A stretch of 64,000 nucleotides of DNA from Chrysoporthe austroafricana (lineage: Eukaryota > Ascomycota > Sordariomycetes > Diaporthales > Cryphonectriaceae): assembly GCA_001051155.2 (NCBI GenBank), contig JYIP02000001.1, positions 3,658,001 to 3,722,000 on the forward strand, written 5' to 3'. The notes below the pieces were generated by a model, which saw only the letters and a list, made by a program, of their open reading frames with translations, searched no databases and had not been told where the DNA came from. Below are positions 20,520-31,728 of this stretch, piece by piece (the stretch's first letter is position 1; each line of letters opens with the position of its first letter). The position numbers were made by a program, and so were the translations under genes.

Positions 20520-23239
20520 TGTGCTGTTAGGAGGTCTGGGAATTGCTGATAGCAATCACCGCCAGGTCGCGAGACGGAGCTGGTTGCGCGGCCGGGCAAA
20601 GCAGAGCATCTCCCAAATTTTGCTGGCACGTGATCGCGAATCGGCTGCAGGGATCACCCTCTCTGGTGGACCGCTTCCATCCTCAACCTCAACTTCATGA
20701 CTTCGCGTTATGACAAGATCCCTCCGTACAAGCGTCGAGCTTAGTTTGACTGTGCCCGCCATTCATACTGCGTCGAGTCATTCATCTGTCGCTATCACCA
20801 TGCATACACGGGGCCGCAATAGGTGATCTGCTCCTACAGGCTCAGGCGCGGACAGGGGCCTCCGACCTGCTGAGGAACAACCTAAACTTCCGGTCTTGCT
20901 CACCGGTCAGCACATTACGGGAAGGTTTTGTTGCATCTTGCGCGGCTCGGGAGATCATGCACGGCGCCCAATCGATCTCCGCCCAGAGTTGCTGAGGAGG
21001 AGACACGTCACACACTCACTTGACCACGAGCAGGCGCGGAGGTTGCGATCATCCCTCAAGAGATCATCCCCAAGGAACCTCAGGCAGGATGGTTCTAGTG
21101 CCTGCAGGCGAGTAGGGCATTACCCTGTATCTCAGCCTGCCAGAGACAACCGGTGTGACATCACCAATTGAGCTTGCCCCTGGGCTCGACATCATTCTAG
21201 AGTCGAGCATAAGCCACTGGTGTGGTCGATTGGCAAGCACGCGGAGTGCTCGAATGCAACACCACATCATAATGGGCTCGGAATGTATGCCACGCGACCG
21301 TCGGCGCGACTCCCAACGGCCCGGGAATTGAGCCAGTTTCCCTCGCTCTCCCTCGATCGCCACCTGCCACAGGATCCCAGATCCGGGGCATTTCTGGGAT
21401 GCGAACAGCTGCCCACGTATCCTCTTCATGCCCAACTCGGGTGGATAAATGCGCCACAGGGCGGCTTACCAGATACCTGCCTCACTGCGGCCGCTAGCCG
21501 AGGGAGCGAACAGTTCATCCTTCCGTCTGGAGGGTGTACCGATGCAACGGCACGGTCTCGCGCCTGCGGGCTAACCACGGAACCCCTTGAAGCCACATCT
21601 TGAGGCTTTCACCTAGTCTAAGAGGGCCGCCTGGCCGGGCTCAATCGAGACGTGTGTGGTGTGCCTGACAGGGGTCTCGCAGAGCAAGCCCCTTCGTGCC
21701 CGAATTTTCCGAGGCCCCAGCCACTCAGCCCTGGCAGAAGCACCTGCAGTCTGTTGCATGCCGCAGTCCTGCCTGCCTGCACTGCATTGACAGCTGGCGG
21801 CAGGGGCAAGCTGTTGCAAGACATCGAGCGTCGCTAGCCAGGTACGGGCGCAGCCTCAAGTCCCCGGGGCTCGTGTCAACAGGCGAGAAAAAATATGGCG
21901 AGTCTCAAGCCGCGGGATCATCCCAACCCCTGGTAGCCCGGGGAAAAGGGAAACAATAGACGGAGGTCAGGCTGAACGCCCACGCAGGTACGGCGGTACC
22001 GTTTACTTCATACACGTGGAGGCGTCTGGTGCCGATGCCTCGACCTCAACTTGATGATGTCGTCATACGACTATTCCCGATCCCAGGCCGGACACGAGAT
22101 CATCGATTTCAGGGCGAAAGACCCTAGTTTTGTTGCTTTTCCCCGTGACATCAATTGCATCTCCCAAATACGCGGGCGAGTGCGTTGGCACTTCATCCCC
22201 CCGTTCTCACGTCCTGCCTGTCAAGATGGATACGCAAATGAGATCGTGGGACTGCTCTCCTTGGCATTGTGTCTGTCGGAGGGAAACCAAGAGGAAACAC
22301 CAGGCGCCTCCAATCTAAAATTACAATGCATTGTCTTCTTCCAGTCTCGCCTGCCATTCTGCCCCCGTGGCCTGGCTCAATTGCCAAATTTGAGTCCTCT
22401 TCTCCCGGCCCCGCCGTCCGTAGTGAAAGTGACAGGTCGCTGGCCTTTTCGCCCTGCTAAGAAAGGCCTTGTCAATAGCGCACCGGAAATCGTGATCCGG
22501 CTACGTCCACAGCACCTTGACATGTCCACCGAAGATAGAAAGAAGTAATTCAGTCGCCGGGGGTTCCATCGTGTCATCCGTCCATCTCCCACTCCTTCGA
22601 CACCCTTTTCGTCGCGAAAGGTGGACATGTGAGAGCCCTTGGAACACACGTCACAAATGACCCTGGCAGATAGAAGATGGAAGGAATGGTGGTGATTCTA
22701 TTGTGCGACAGAACAATAGAACCCCTGCGAAAAACTAAGGAAAGCTGTGCGCCGAAACGAGACCAGATCCGTGATGAAGTACTCCCCCTGATTTGCCCTT
22801 TCTCCCTTTGCCGTGTGGTGAAGCCCGAACTGTCAGCCCGATATTTTCTCTGCCCAACTCCAGCACCTGATAGAACCCGAAACGACATCGCACAGAAATT
22901 GAAATAAAAACATGGCCACGTGAGTGACCAGGGCAAGCCCTTGAGAAGTAGAAAATCGAGATCCGTAAATACCATCCACCCAGTGAGACAAGAGATGCCG
23001 GAGGTCCAGCAACCGAGCAAGGGATCAAGCTCCGTCGACTGCCGCGCGTCGTCGTCACTGTTGTGCCCTCAACTCCACTGCGTGGCTTGTCACAAGTTGA
23101 GGAGCGTGACCCCATGATGTCTGACCTAAGTAGAGACAGGAGAAGGAAGTTCCTTCTGCCGAGCTTTCTCCTACCCCGGTCCTGCCTCGGCAAGCAGCGA
23201 GGCACGAATCCGTGAGGGGCCTGGTCCTGACCTGGATCT
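20520..23239. other. Long intergenic region
   Basis: 2.7 kb between the start of the uS7m gene and the 3' end of the dsRBM-like gene. Several open frames of 120-165 codons exist on both strands (for example 22051-22548 +), but none shows a domain, biased third positions or joining exons. Confidence 0.45.
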
Positions 23240-23885
23240 CTACCAAGTGTTGCGGCTGCTCATGGGCGACGAGGAGGAGGAGGACGCCGCGGCTGCGGAT
23301 GCCTGGATGCAGCTCAGCGCCATCTCAGCGGCGTCCTCCTTGGCGTTGTTGAGATTCTTGCCGTCGTACCAGAAGCGCGCCGCGACGGTCTGCCCGCTGA
23401 TCGTCACCCGGCTCGACCAGGCCGTACGACCGCCTGTGCACAGGTCGAGGGTCAGTCTCGTGGGTCCCGAGTAAAGAGGAGGAGGGATCCTGGCCTGTGA
23501 GGCTTTTGTTGTCGGCTTCCCGTGATCGTTGTGCTCCCATGACACAGGCGACCCCGGGACGAGGACCGCCGCTTAGCTGCCGTTGCCGGTGGTGCGTGGG
23601 ACACAGGACTGAGGTGGGATGGAGAGGGGAAGACAGTCTGGCCATTTGAGCCTCCTGACTGAAAGACTGACCTCTTCTGTCGGAGACGATTTGGAAGACC
23701 GGGGTCGACATGCCATACTCTCGGCAGGCGCCTGCTCGTATCTGTCAGTCTCGTGTGTTTTGTGGTCGAGATCTAAGGGTATGTGGGGAAGAGCTAGTAC
23801 CCTCGAGCTTGTCTTGCCAGGCCGTGCTCTCGCCTACCCTGCTGCTGCTGTGACGAGAGCTGCTGTGGCGTGATGAGGAAGACAT
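23240..23885 (-). CDS. Mini-protein with a dsRNA-binding-motif-like domain
   Basis: Exons in reading order 23885..23801, 23731..23672, 23433..23240, 112 residues. The ATG has A at -3. The N-terminus is a Ser/Arg/His repeat (RHSSSRHSSSR). The rest reads TAWQDKLE-GACREYGMSTPVFQIVSDRRG-GRTAWSSRVTISG, then RFWYDG and NNAKEDAAEMALSCI. This matches the alpha-beta-beta-beta-alpha order of double-stranded RNA-binding motifs (helix with Tyr-Gly-Met, Trp-Ser strand, final A-KEDAAE-AL helix). All three exons join in phase at GT-AG sites (introns of 69 and 238 nt). Such stand-alone, very short dsRBM-like proteins occur in fungi without known function. RNA binding is inferred, and the second intron is long for this genome. 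Confidence 0.7.
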
Positions 23886-26800
23886 TTTGATTTGTGGGGT
23901 CTGCCGTGTGAAGGTATAGTGGAGTATGTTGAAGCGTCGACTGAGAGCCTATGCACAGCAGCGAGGCGTTGAGAGAAGCAGACAGTTCAGACGACAGCTC
24001 CAACGAAGGTGTGTCACAACAGATGGGATGAGTGCAAGGGTACGCGGGCGAAGAGATCTCGATAGATGCTGTGGTCCTGTGTCCAGCGAGGGAGAGATGA
24101 TGGGAAGTCGACGCTCGTCCTTTTATACTTGAGCGACCACGCGCTGGCAACACAATCAGGAGGCCGACAGGCAGGGCCTTGGGCACCGAGGCGTGACAGC
24201 AAGATTGAAGAAGCTTCTTTTCCACCTGTAGATAGACATGCACCGTCTCGACTGGTTTTGCGCCAATGTTGCAGGGCTGGCGACATGAACTTATTGGTAG
24301 CCTCGGGAAGATGCATCGTCGTGGCCACCAGACGGGAGCGAGGCCGGTATTTGACACGCAGCTTACCCCAGCAGAAAAAGAGAAAACGACAGGCTCATCC
24401 GCAGGGATGTCTGAGCCGTGGGACGTAGGTGAGAGGTGCTTTTTCTTTTCTTCTCTGGCATGTCTTCCATGGCTGCCAGATGTAGCATGGACGAGAGCGT
24501 TGAGGTACTTAGCAACTTGGGCCCAGGGTCAAAGACTCCGTGCCTTGTGTGTGGGGCCAGCCGTTTCCCCATTAGGAAGAAGCAGCCAACGGGGACCGAA
24601 CAGCCAGGGAGGACGTCTGGGTCGAGGACAAAGGCTCCAAGGATGGTACGCAGGTATACAAGAGCTGCCGGTGGGTTCCAGGTGCGAGCGTTCGAGAACG
24701 AAGGTACCGGGGGAGTCTCCAGCTGGACCAGGCAGGTAGGAAGCGTGCCCTCATACCAAATGTAAGGGATGAGTATGTCACATCGTACTACGCAAGGTAA
24801 GGGTTGGGCGTGGGTGATCGTGGACCCAGTCAAGGCCGTCCGAGATTCTTGCTGCAGGTCAGCGCGTGAGCTGCATTCGAGAGTTGGGGCAGATCCAGTT
24901 AGGCTCAGATCTTGTGACACCTCACCTGCGTCCAGAGCCATGGCATACGTAGACCCACGATATCAACATAATGATGCGAGCGAGCCAAAACCTGCAGACG
25001 TGGAGGATTCCAGCGGGCGGGAGTGCCATATGCATGCAAGCAGCAGCATTCAACATCCCCGGCCGACCTTATTCGCCGTTATCATGCGCCCGAGACAGAA
25101 CCGGGGATCGGGCTGCACTCTTGCCAGGCTCCACCTCGGACATCCCTCGTTTGGGGTCTCGAACCTTGAGGCCGATTCCTTCTCTTCCGGGACATTCCGG
25201 TCGGCAGCATACAGAATGGCTTGTTGCTGACCGCCTCGATGCCGGTTGTTTTGACTGTTTGCTTTTTCCTCTCTGACCTTGCAGGGCCATCTACTAAGTA
25301 TGGGTTTTCCCGTTTTGTTCGGCTAGGGGTCCGTCGCCTCGAAGTGCCAGAACGGAGACGCAACACCGGACGACAGCACCTTTGAAGGGCCAAAAGATGC
25401 CAGGCCGGTCATCCCAATGCAATAGTCTGGAATAATTTGGTTCTTGATGTCAGGCACAGTCAATTAATGTTACCCTCCTTCGAGTACTGTACCCGTCCTT
25501 CCTCTCATTGGGCCCCAACTCAACGGAAGCATCTTCAGACCTGAGGCATGCAATTCGTAACATGTCGAATCCTGGGGCTGTTTTGGTCGGAAGGCCGGCA
25601 GGTTGTGACCGCCAGGTCTATCTGTGCAACAGCATACGGCTGGAGGCGAGTTGCAAATGATAGTATGCCGCGTTGGGCAAAAAGGACATATGCAAACCTG
25701 ACCCACTGAGATCACAGGACGGCATGTTCGGAGAGCGCCTTTGTATTGGGCGTCCGCGAAAATTGCCATCATGTCGTGACACATCATTTCTGCAAGTTAT
25801 AATTGGATTCGGGCGGCTCCAGCCTCACTTCATCCCCGACCACTGAGGCCCTGAGGCCATTGTGAATTGCGTTGAGCGAAACCCATGCCTTTCGTTGTGC
25901 GTTTCAGATGGATGATTGTATTTTCCTTGCCCTCGACTTGCTTTGCCTTCGATTGCTTATTACAGTGCAAGCCGAGGCGGTGTAGCTCATAGCCACTCCA
26001 CCTCGATCGCGTATCGCACCAAAAGGTGAGAACTGCGAGTGTGAGTACAATACCCGGCATACTCAATCTGGGCCTTCGAGGCCGATGTGTGAACCCCACG
26101 CCCTCATTAACGATCGAGTTGGCCTCAGCCGCAGCACGAGTACGTAAAAGCTTCAGCTTTGCTGACCCTGATGGCGAACATGTCCTAGAAGATCACTGTC
26201 TTGGTCGGACGTCATTCGATGGCTACTCCTGCGATACGATGACAGGGATATTGGGAATGAGGGTGTTGGGACATCACCGATAGGAGGCTCTGCGAGAAGA
26301 TCTTTGCTTCCGATGGGCTTTCGTCCCGTCCGGCAAGCCAGCCCAACAACACCACGTCGCCGTCATGGATACGTCTGCAGGCGGCATCCAGAAGCCGTCG
26401 AGAGATACCATAGCAGAACGTCGATACTTGCAGCGGCACTGTGTCCACGACAAGCCGATTGGTTGCGGCATTTCCTCCTTGTGTCCCGTAATTCTGACAG
26501 ATTGGGAAAAGAATGGGCTTCTCTGCTCTGTGCGGTGAGACACGGCCTAGCCTTGCGTCGCTTGCCTAGGAATCTCATCCTGGCCTGTCTAGCAATTACA
26601 GCCATACGTAGCATCCCGCGTTGACATATGTCGTGGTTGCCTGGAGCGTCTTCCCCGACGTTTCGGATATGTTGCGTTACTCGCTATGCATGCCGTCTGT
26701 AGTGGCTCGTGAGAGATAGAATGGATGACGATGTGAGAGTTGGTACAATGTACCTGTCCATGGCAGCTGAGATTCGGCCGAGAATGAGAGGCAACATGAG

Positions 26801-29774
26801 AAGCGTTGATCATGAGATCAGAAAATGGCGTCAAGACACCAAGGCCCTGGGCATCCATGGACCACACAAGTATGAGAGAAGCATTCCCTATGTTCAGATA
26901 ATCATGACAAACGAGATCTACGGAAGCAGAGTTGCCTGGCCCGACGAGATGATCTAAACGACTAGTCATTTGTATTCGTCTGATAAGATTTGTAACAGGC
27001 GGCACGCAGAGTCTGCCTAATGCAGGAAGGCACCTGTGAGGGGACTTTTGTGGGCAACACCTGCTTCACTGTCCAAGGACTCTTCTTCTGAGGGCTGCAG
27101 TCAGGCAGCGTGCTCTATTATGCTCCCTTTGCACTCTATGAGTCACCCGGCACGATGCATTCTCTGATTGTGTTGGCCCGACGGAAGGCAGCATCCAGCC
27201 TCTCATTAGCGCCCGAAGTTGCTATTTGTCTTGCAGATGGGACGAAAGCAGCAGTGCGAGATTGCGGCCTCACTGAACTCGTCCCAATGAAAGCGTACGA
27301 GGATTGGGCAAGGCACATTGACTTCCAATATCTCGCTTGTCCGAGAAATATTGAGTGTTGGCGATAGGCAGCTGGGGGACGTTAGCGGGTTAGACGTGGC
27401 ACCTGGTATTATTTTGGAGATAGACGCCCACAACGAAGGACGTAAAGTCCTAAAGTTAGGCTAGACGTGAATGATTTTGTATCGTTGGTAGCATGGTACG
27501 TAGGTGTGAGGAAGCAGTGGGGGAATGTGCTACTGCTTCGTCTTCATAGAATCGTGGCACCTATCAGCGTCCATAGTAGATGAACAAGGTGCTTAGAGAA
27601 GACCCCATTCAAGTACACACCTGGATATATGAACATGTAGACCCCATAGAAACTTTGCTTCTGAGTATTTATCAAGACCCTATGCCCTGAACTCTTTGGT
27701 AGGTTGATCATTTCATGCTCACTCTCTCGATTGCAAACAGGTTTGATGTCAATCAGGCCTCAGGTACATGTGGACGCGTGGCCTAACCTCCTTGCCCTGC
27801 CCCCGAAACACAAGTAAAAGGGAAGGTCTATCCTCATCAACTACTAGCTAGCTTGTCTCCGGTTGGCATGAGAATCATTACTTGTGAAGCGATGATGGTT
27901 AATAAGTACCTATGCAATCAGCTTAACCATTGATATTCTTGCTTGAAACATTTAGGTTTCTATCAGCTATTGCTGCAGTGATGAGTTTGCAAACTGTGTT
28001 CCATCAGGATCGGAGACTTCAGTGCACGGCGTGGAGCAGCTTCGCCGAGAAGCAGAAAGTCGATGCAGAAGTACCACTAGGGTTCCTCAGCACGTATATA
28101 TGCCGAACACGCAAAGCAATATCGTATGCGACACTTGACATGAAGCAGTAGGAACCATATTGCATCTGATGACCTGGACCGTGCTGAGAAAGATCCGTTG
28201 GTCGCCAGGGCATGTGTCTTGGGTTTGATGAAATTTTTAAGGGGACCGCCGGGTCAGATGCGAGAAGGGGAAAAAGATTTTAGGACACGGACCGTACGTC
28301 GAGGCGTGTTGGAGTTTCGAGTTGAGACTTCGGGCGGGACTTTGAAGGGACATAACACGTCATGATGAATGGGGTCGCTGAAAGTCGGATGGCTCATCAT
28401 AAAATTCCCAGGAAGAATCACTTTGATAGAGCTAGATCCTAACTAGAAGAACAGTCCAGACATAGGTAGAAACAACAATTTTGCATCGATCTCGTCACCG
28501 TCGCCTTCGCCATGCCTCCTCTAGCATGTCTTAGAAGGCAGCTCTCAGGGAGGTCTACTGAAGTCGTTCATGACTTGGTGGGCCCTGCGAAAGGAATGTC
28601 TGAGATTGACCTGTCGAAGAGCTAGGGCCTCCAAATCGTATTCATACCATGCTTCACGCCAAGTCCTATAAACCAGGCTCTTCCCATTTCCAAATACAGG
28701 ACACAGGCAGCCTGCACACGACTAGTAGTAATATATATGGTGTCGTTCACTGAACACCACTTCGGCGATGCAAGCGAAAAAGACCATAACGTCCTCACCA
28801 ATACCGGTATTAGCTGGGAGCCATACACAAGATGATTACGGTGACACAAGGTCCGTCTGAACACCTGAGCACCAATATCTTGCACGGCTTCTCATGGACT
28901 CCAGTCTCGACTCGATCGCAAACCACCAAAAAGTAGTCACTCCCTCGGCCCTCGGCGAGGGTGGAAGGAGTGCAAGGGACCAAAATGGGAGCAAAAACAT
29001 GCAACACCGGGTATTCGCTAATGGTCACCCACTTAACTACTAATCCGGCCCTTAGCGGCTTATTTAGGGGAGAGCAGACGGGATCCCAAGTTTTCCACTA
29101 GGTATGGTCGCATGTGCTGACTGAGCTTGACTTAATAATATTATAGCTCTGCACGGATGAAATTTCGACCGTCTTGAAACTCACTGAGTGAATAATCCCC
29201 ATTTGTCTTTTTGGAAGGAGGGTGCGTACGGCGAATTGAGTAAGCCAAGCTACCAACCCAGCTTGTGAGGGAAGTTGAATCATCGCCGAGAAGTTCCATG
29301 CTCAGGCTAATGCTGATAGTAGTCTGGAAAGTGGTTGAACTGCCTGAGATGTTCTGTGGTTTTGCCCTTCACGATCTCGGTCAGATACAGTCGTGGTCTA
29401 CTGGCAGTGAAGACGTCTACTGGCAGTGAAGACTGTCAGCTGTGAAATACTTACTCAGTAAAAGGGGCTAGACTCCACTACCCCGGATTCAAGACACAGG
29501 GCAGACAGGGGTAACTACCAGAGCAGACCCTCGGGACAAGGCACATTCCCCACATTGAACCTCGGCTCATCGACGTGGCTGACCATGGACGTCTTTCAGC
29601 ATTCAGCTACGACCTCAGTCCGAGGTCGTCCCTTGAGACTCTAATACTTAGTCTCAATATTCTCGTATGCCCTAGCTTCCGATTTACTTCTCCAGAAGTC
29701 TCAGTTGACCAGTAACGCTTAGAGCATTCCCCTCCGTCTCCACTGTGTTACGCAGCGGCGGACAGTTTCACAAG
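23886..29774. other. Gene-poor region of about 5.9 kb
   Basis: No gene could be supported on either strand. Open frames reach 190 codons (24363-24941 minus) but lack motifs or recognisable splice partners, and third-position bias is weak. The only structured element noticed is a 19-bp perfect tandem duplication at 29396-29433. There is no transposase, reverse transcriptase or terminal-repeat signature by eye. Confidence 0.5.
29396..29433 (+). repeat. Perfect 19-bp tandem duplication
   Basis: GTCTACTGGCAGTGAAGAC occurs twice back to back (29396-29414 and 29415-29433) in non-coding DNA about 340 bases upstream of the nitronate monooxygenase gene. Confidence 0.9.
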
Positions 29775-31436
29775 ATGGCGTGGAATACCGAGCTCACAAG
29801 GCGGCTGGGTATCAAAGGTGAGTGAAGGATGAGAGCCCAAAGCCAGCAATGACTGTCCTGAACTAGTAGGAATATACTGACTGCCTCCACAGTACCTGTC
29901 GTGCAGGGTGGCATGATGGTACGTGCCCTTAGAGACTCGCTGGCCCGTTACTAGGCTCGCGCCTCGCATGAATCTTTTCACGCCATGAGACCACGAGGGA
30001 GTGGCCGCAGCCCGTTTGCTGACCCGGACACAGCACGTGGGCTACGCCGAACTTGCCTCAGCAGTCTCAAACGCCGGCGGCCTGGGCATCATCACCGCAC
30101 TCATCTTCCCGACACCCGCCGACCTGCGCAAGGAGATCCAGAAATGCCGGGCCATGACCAAGAACCCCTTCGCCGTGAACATCACCCTGCTGCCCTCCCT
30201 CAACCCCCCAGACTATGGTGCCTACGCGCAGGCCGTCATCGACGAGGGGATCCGGATCGTCGAAACCGCGGGCAACAGCCCGGGTCCGGTCATCGCTATG
30301 CTCAAGAAGGCCGGGTGTATCGTGTTGCACAAATGTACCACTATCCGCCACGCGCAGAGCGCGGTCAAGCTTGGCGTTGATTTCTTGAGCATCGACGGTT
30401 TCGAGTGTGCTGGGTGAGTGCGTTGCCTTCATGCGTCTCTTCCCGTGATGAGGCGGCCTGCATCAGGGGAGCAGGATGAGTCGCTCATATTGTGTTTTGT
30501 CTCGTATTGCGGGCGGATGCTGTGTGATGCCGGGGACGGGAGAAGAATTTTCGCTATTGCACGACGTCTCTTGGCTGATGTGCTTACACTCACGAGGGAC
30601 GGGCCTCAACCTCGTACACGTATGCTGGCTTCCGCTGTGGCCGACCTCATGCGCGGGGCCCAACTAGGAGGGGCCATGCTCTCACTGTCTTCTTATTTCC
30701 TATGGCCTATGGCTATGTCCACAGACTGACTTGTTCACTAACCATGGTCCAGTCATGTTGGTGAATCAGACATTACGAACTTCATCCTTCTTTCCCGCGC
30801 AAGGCAATCGCTTAAGGTACCATTCATCGCATCCGGCGGCTTTGCTGACGGTCAAGGACTTGCTGCTGCGCTGTGCCTCGGCGCATGCGGTATCAACGTA
30901 TGCCCCTCGGGAGACCCACTACCACCAGGCCACTCCCGCTAACACTGAGCATTCAGATGGGCACGCGCTTCATGTGCACAGTCGAGGCTCCCATTCACAA
31001 TAACATCAAGGAGCAGATCGTCAAGGCACAGGAGACTGACACTGCTCTCGTCCTCAGGCGGTGGAAGAATACCACCCGCCTGTACAGGAACAAGGTGACG
31101 GATCAGGCGCTCAAGGTCGAGAAGGAGAGCACGACCGGCGAGTTCGCAGAGATTGCGCCGTTTGTCAGCGGACAGAGGGGGCGACAGGTGTTCATCAATG
31201 GAGATCCCGAGTATGGCGTAAGTGGCTCGGTTCCGCTCTCTCGCCTCCTTCCATCTGTTTTATGGTGAGCACTCGCTGACGTCTCGTATAAACAGGTCTG
31301 GACAGCAGGTCAGGTCATCGGCTTGATCCACGACATTCCGACCTGCAAGGACCTGGTCGAGAGGATCAGCATGGAGGCCGAGGATGCGCTCAAGGAGAAG
31401 CTCACGCTTGTTTCGCCAGCCCCGAGCAAGTTATAG
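29775..31436 (+). CDS. Nitronate monooxygenase (2-nitropropane dioxygenase family)
   Basis: Six exons: 29775..29817, 29893..29918, 30034..30413, 30753..30897, 30957..31217, 31296..31436, 331 residues. Each joins at GT-AG sites with matching phase. The start is MAWNTELTRRLGIKVPVVQG. FMN-binding TIM-barrel landmarks follow: VQGGMM, YAELASAVSNAGGLGII, KNPFAVNITLLP, KCTTIRHAQSAVKLGVDFLSIDG, CAGHVGESD with the expected active-site His, PFIASGGFADGQGLAAAL and GINMGTRFM. The enzyme oxidises nitronates such as propionate 3-nitronate with O2 and FMN and so detoxifies them. Length is normal for the family. The first two exons are very short and the fourth junction spans a 339-nt intron, long for this genome. 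Confidence 0.96.
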
Positions 31437-31728
31437 ATAGAGACAACATGTAGATTAGGTGGGCACCTGTGCGTTGGGTGCCTTGTTTCATATAGACTTG
31501 TTTCAGTCAAAGTGATATTTTTATGGCGCTGAGACTCTTGAAAGTTACGAAGAATCACGATGCTTTTATGTATCACTCTGAACATTCCGAGTCAAAAGCC
31601 GGTGACCGCAAAGAGTCTCTCATCTGAATTGTGGACATCTGTGATATGGACATGGTGACGATCGCTAGCGGAGGCGGAGCAGACCTTTCCGCAGATTCTG
31701 TGGCTTTACACTGTAACTAAGTCCTCCA
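31437..31728. other. Convergent 3' region
   Basis: Shared 3' flank between the nitronate monooxygenase gene (+) and the F-box gene (-). No coding sequence is seen. Confidence 0.5.

Noticed and set aside
22051..22548. 165-codon + strand frame
   Set aside because: No recognisable domain or splice partner; similar-length frames exist in other phases.
24363..24941. 192-codon minus-strand frame
   Set aside because: No domain, no typical codon bias, overlapping + strand frames of similar length; judged random in a GC-moderate region.
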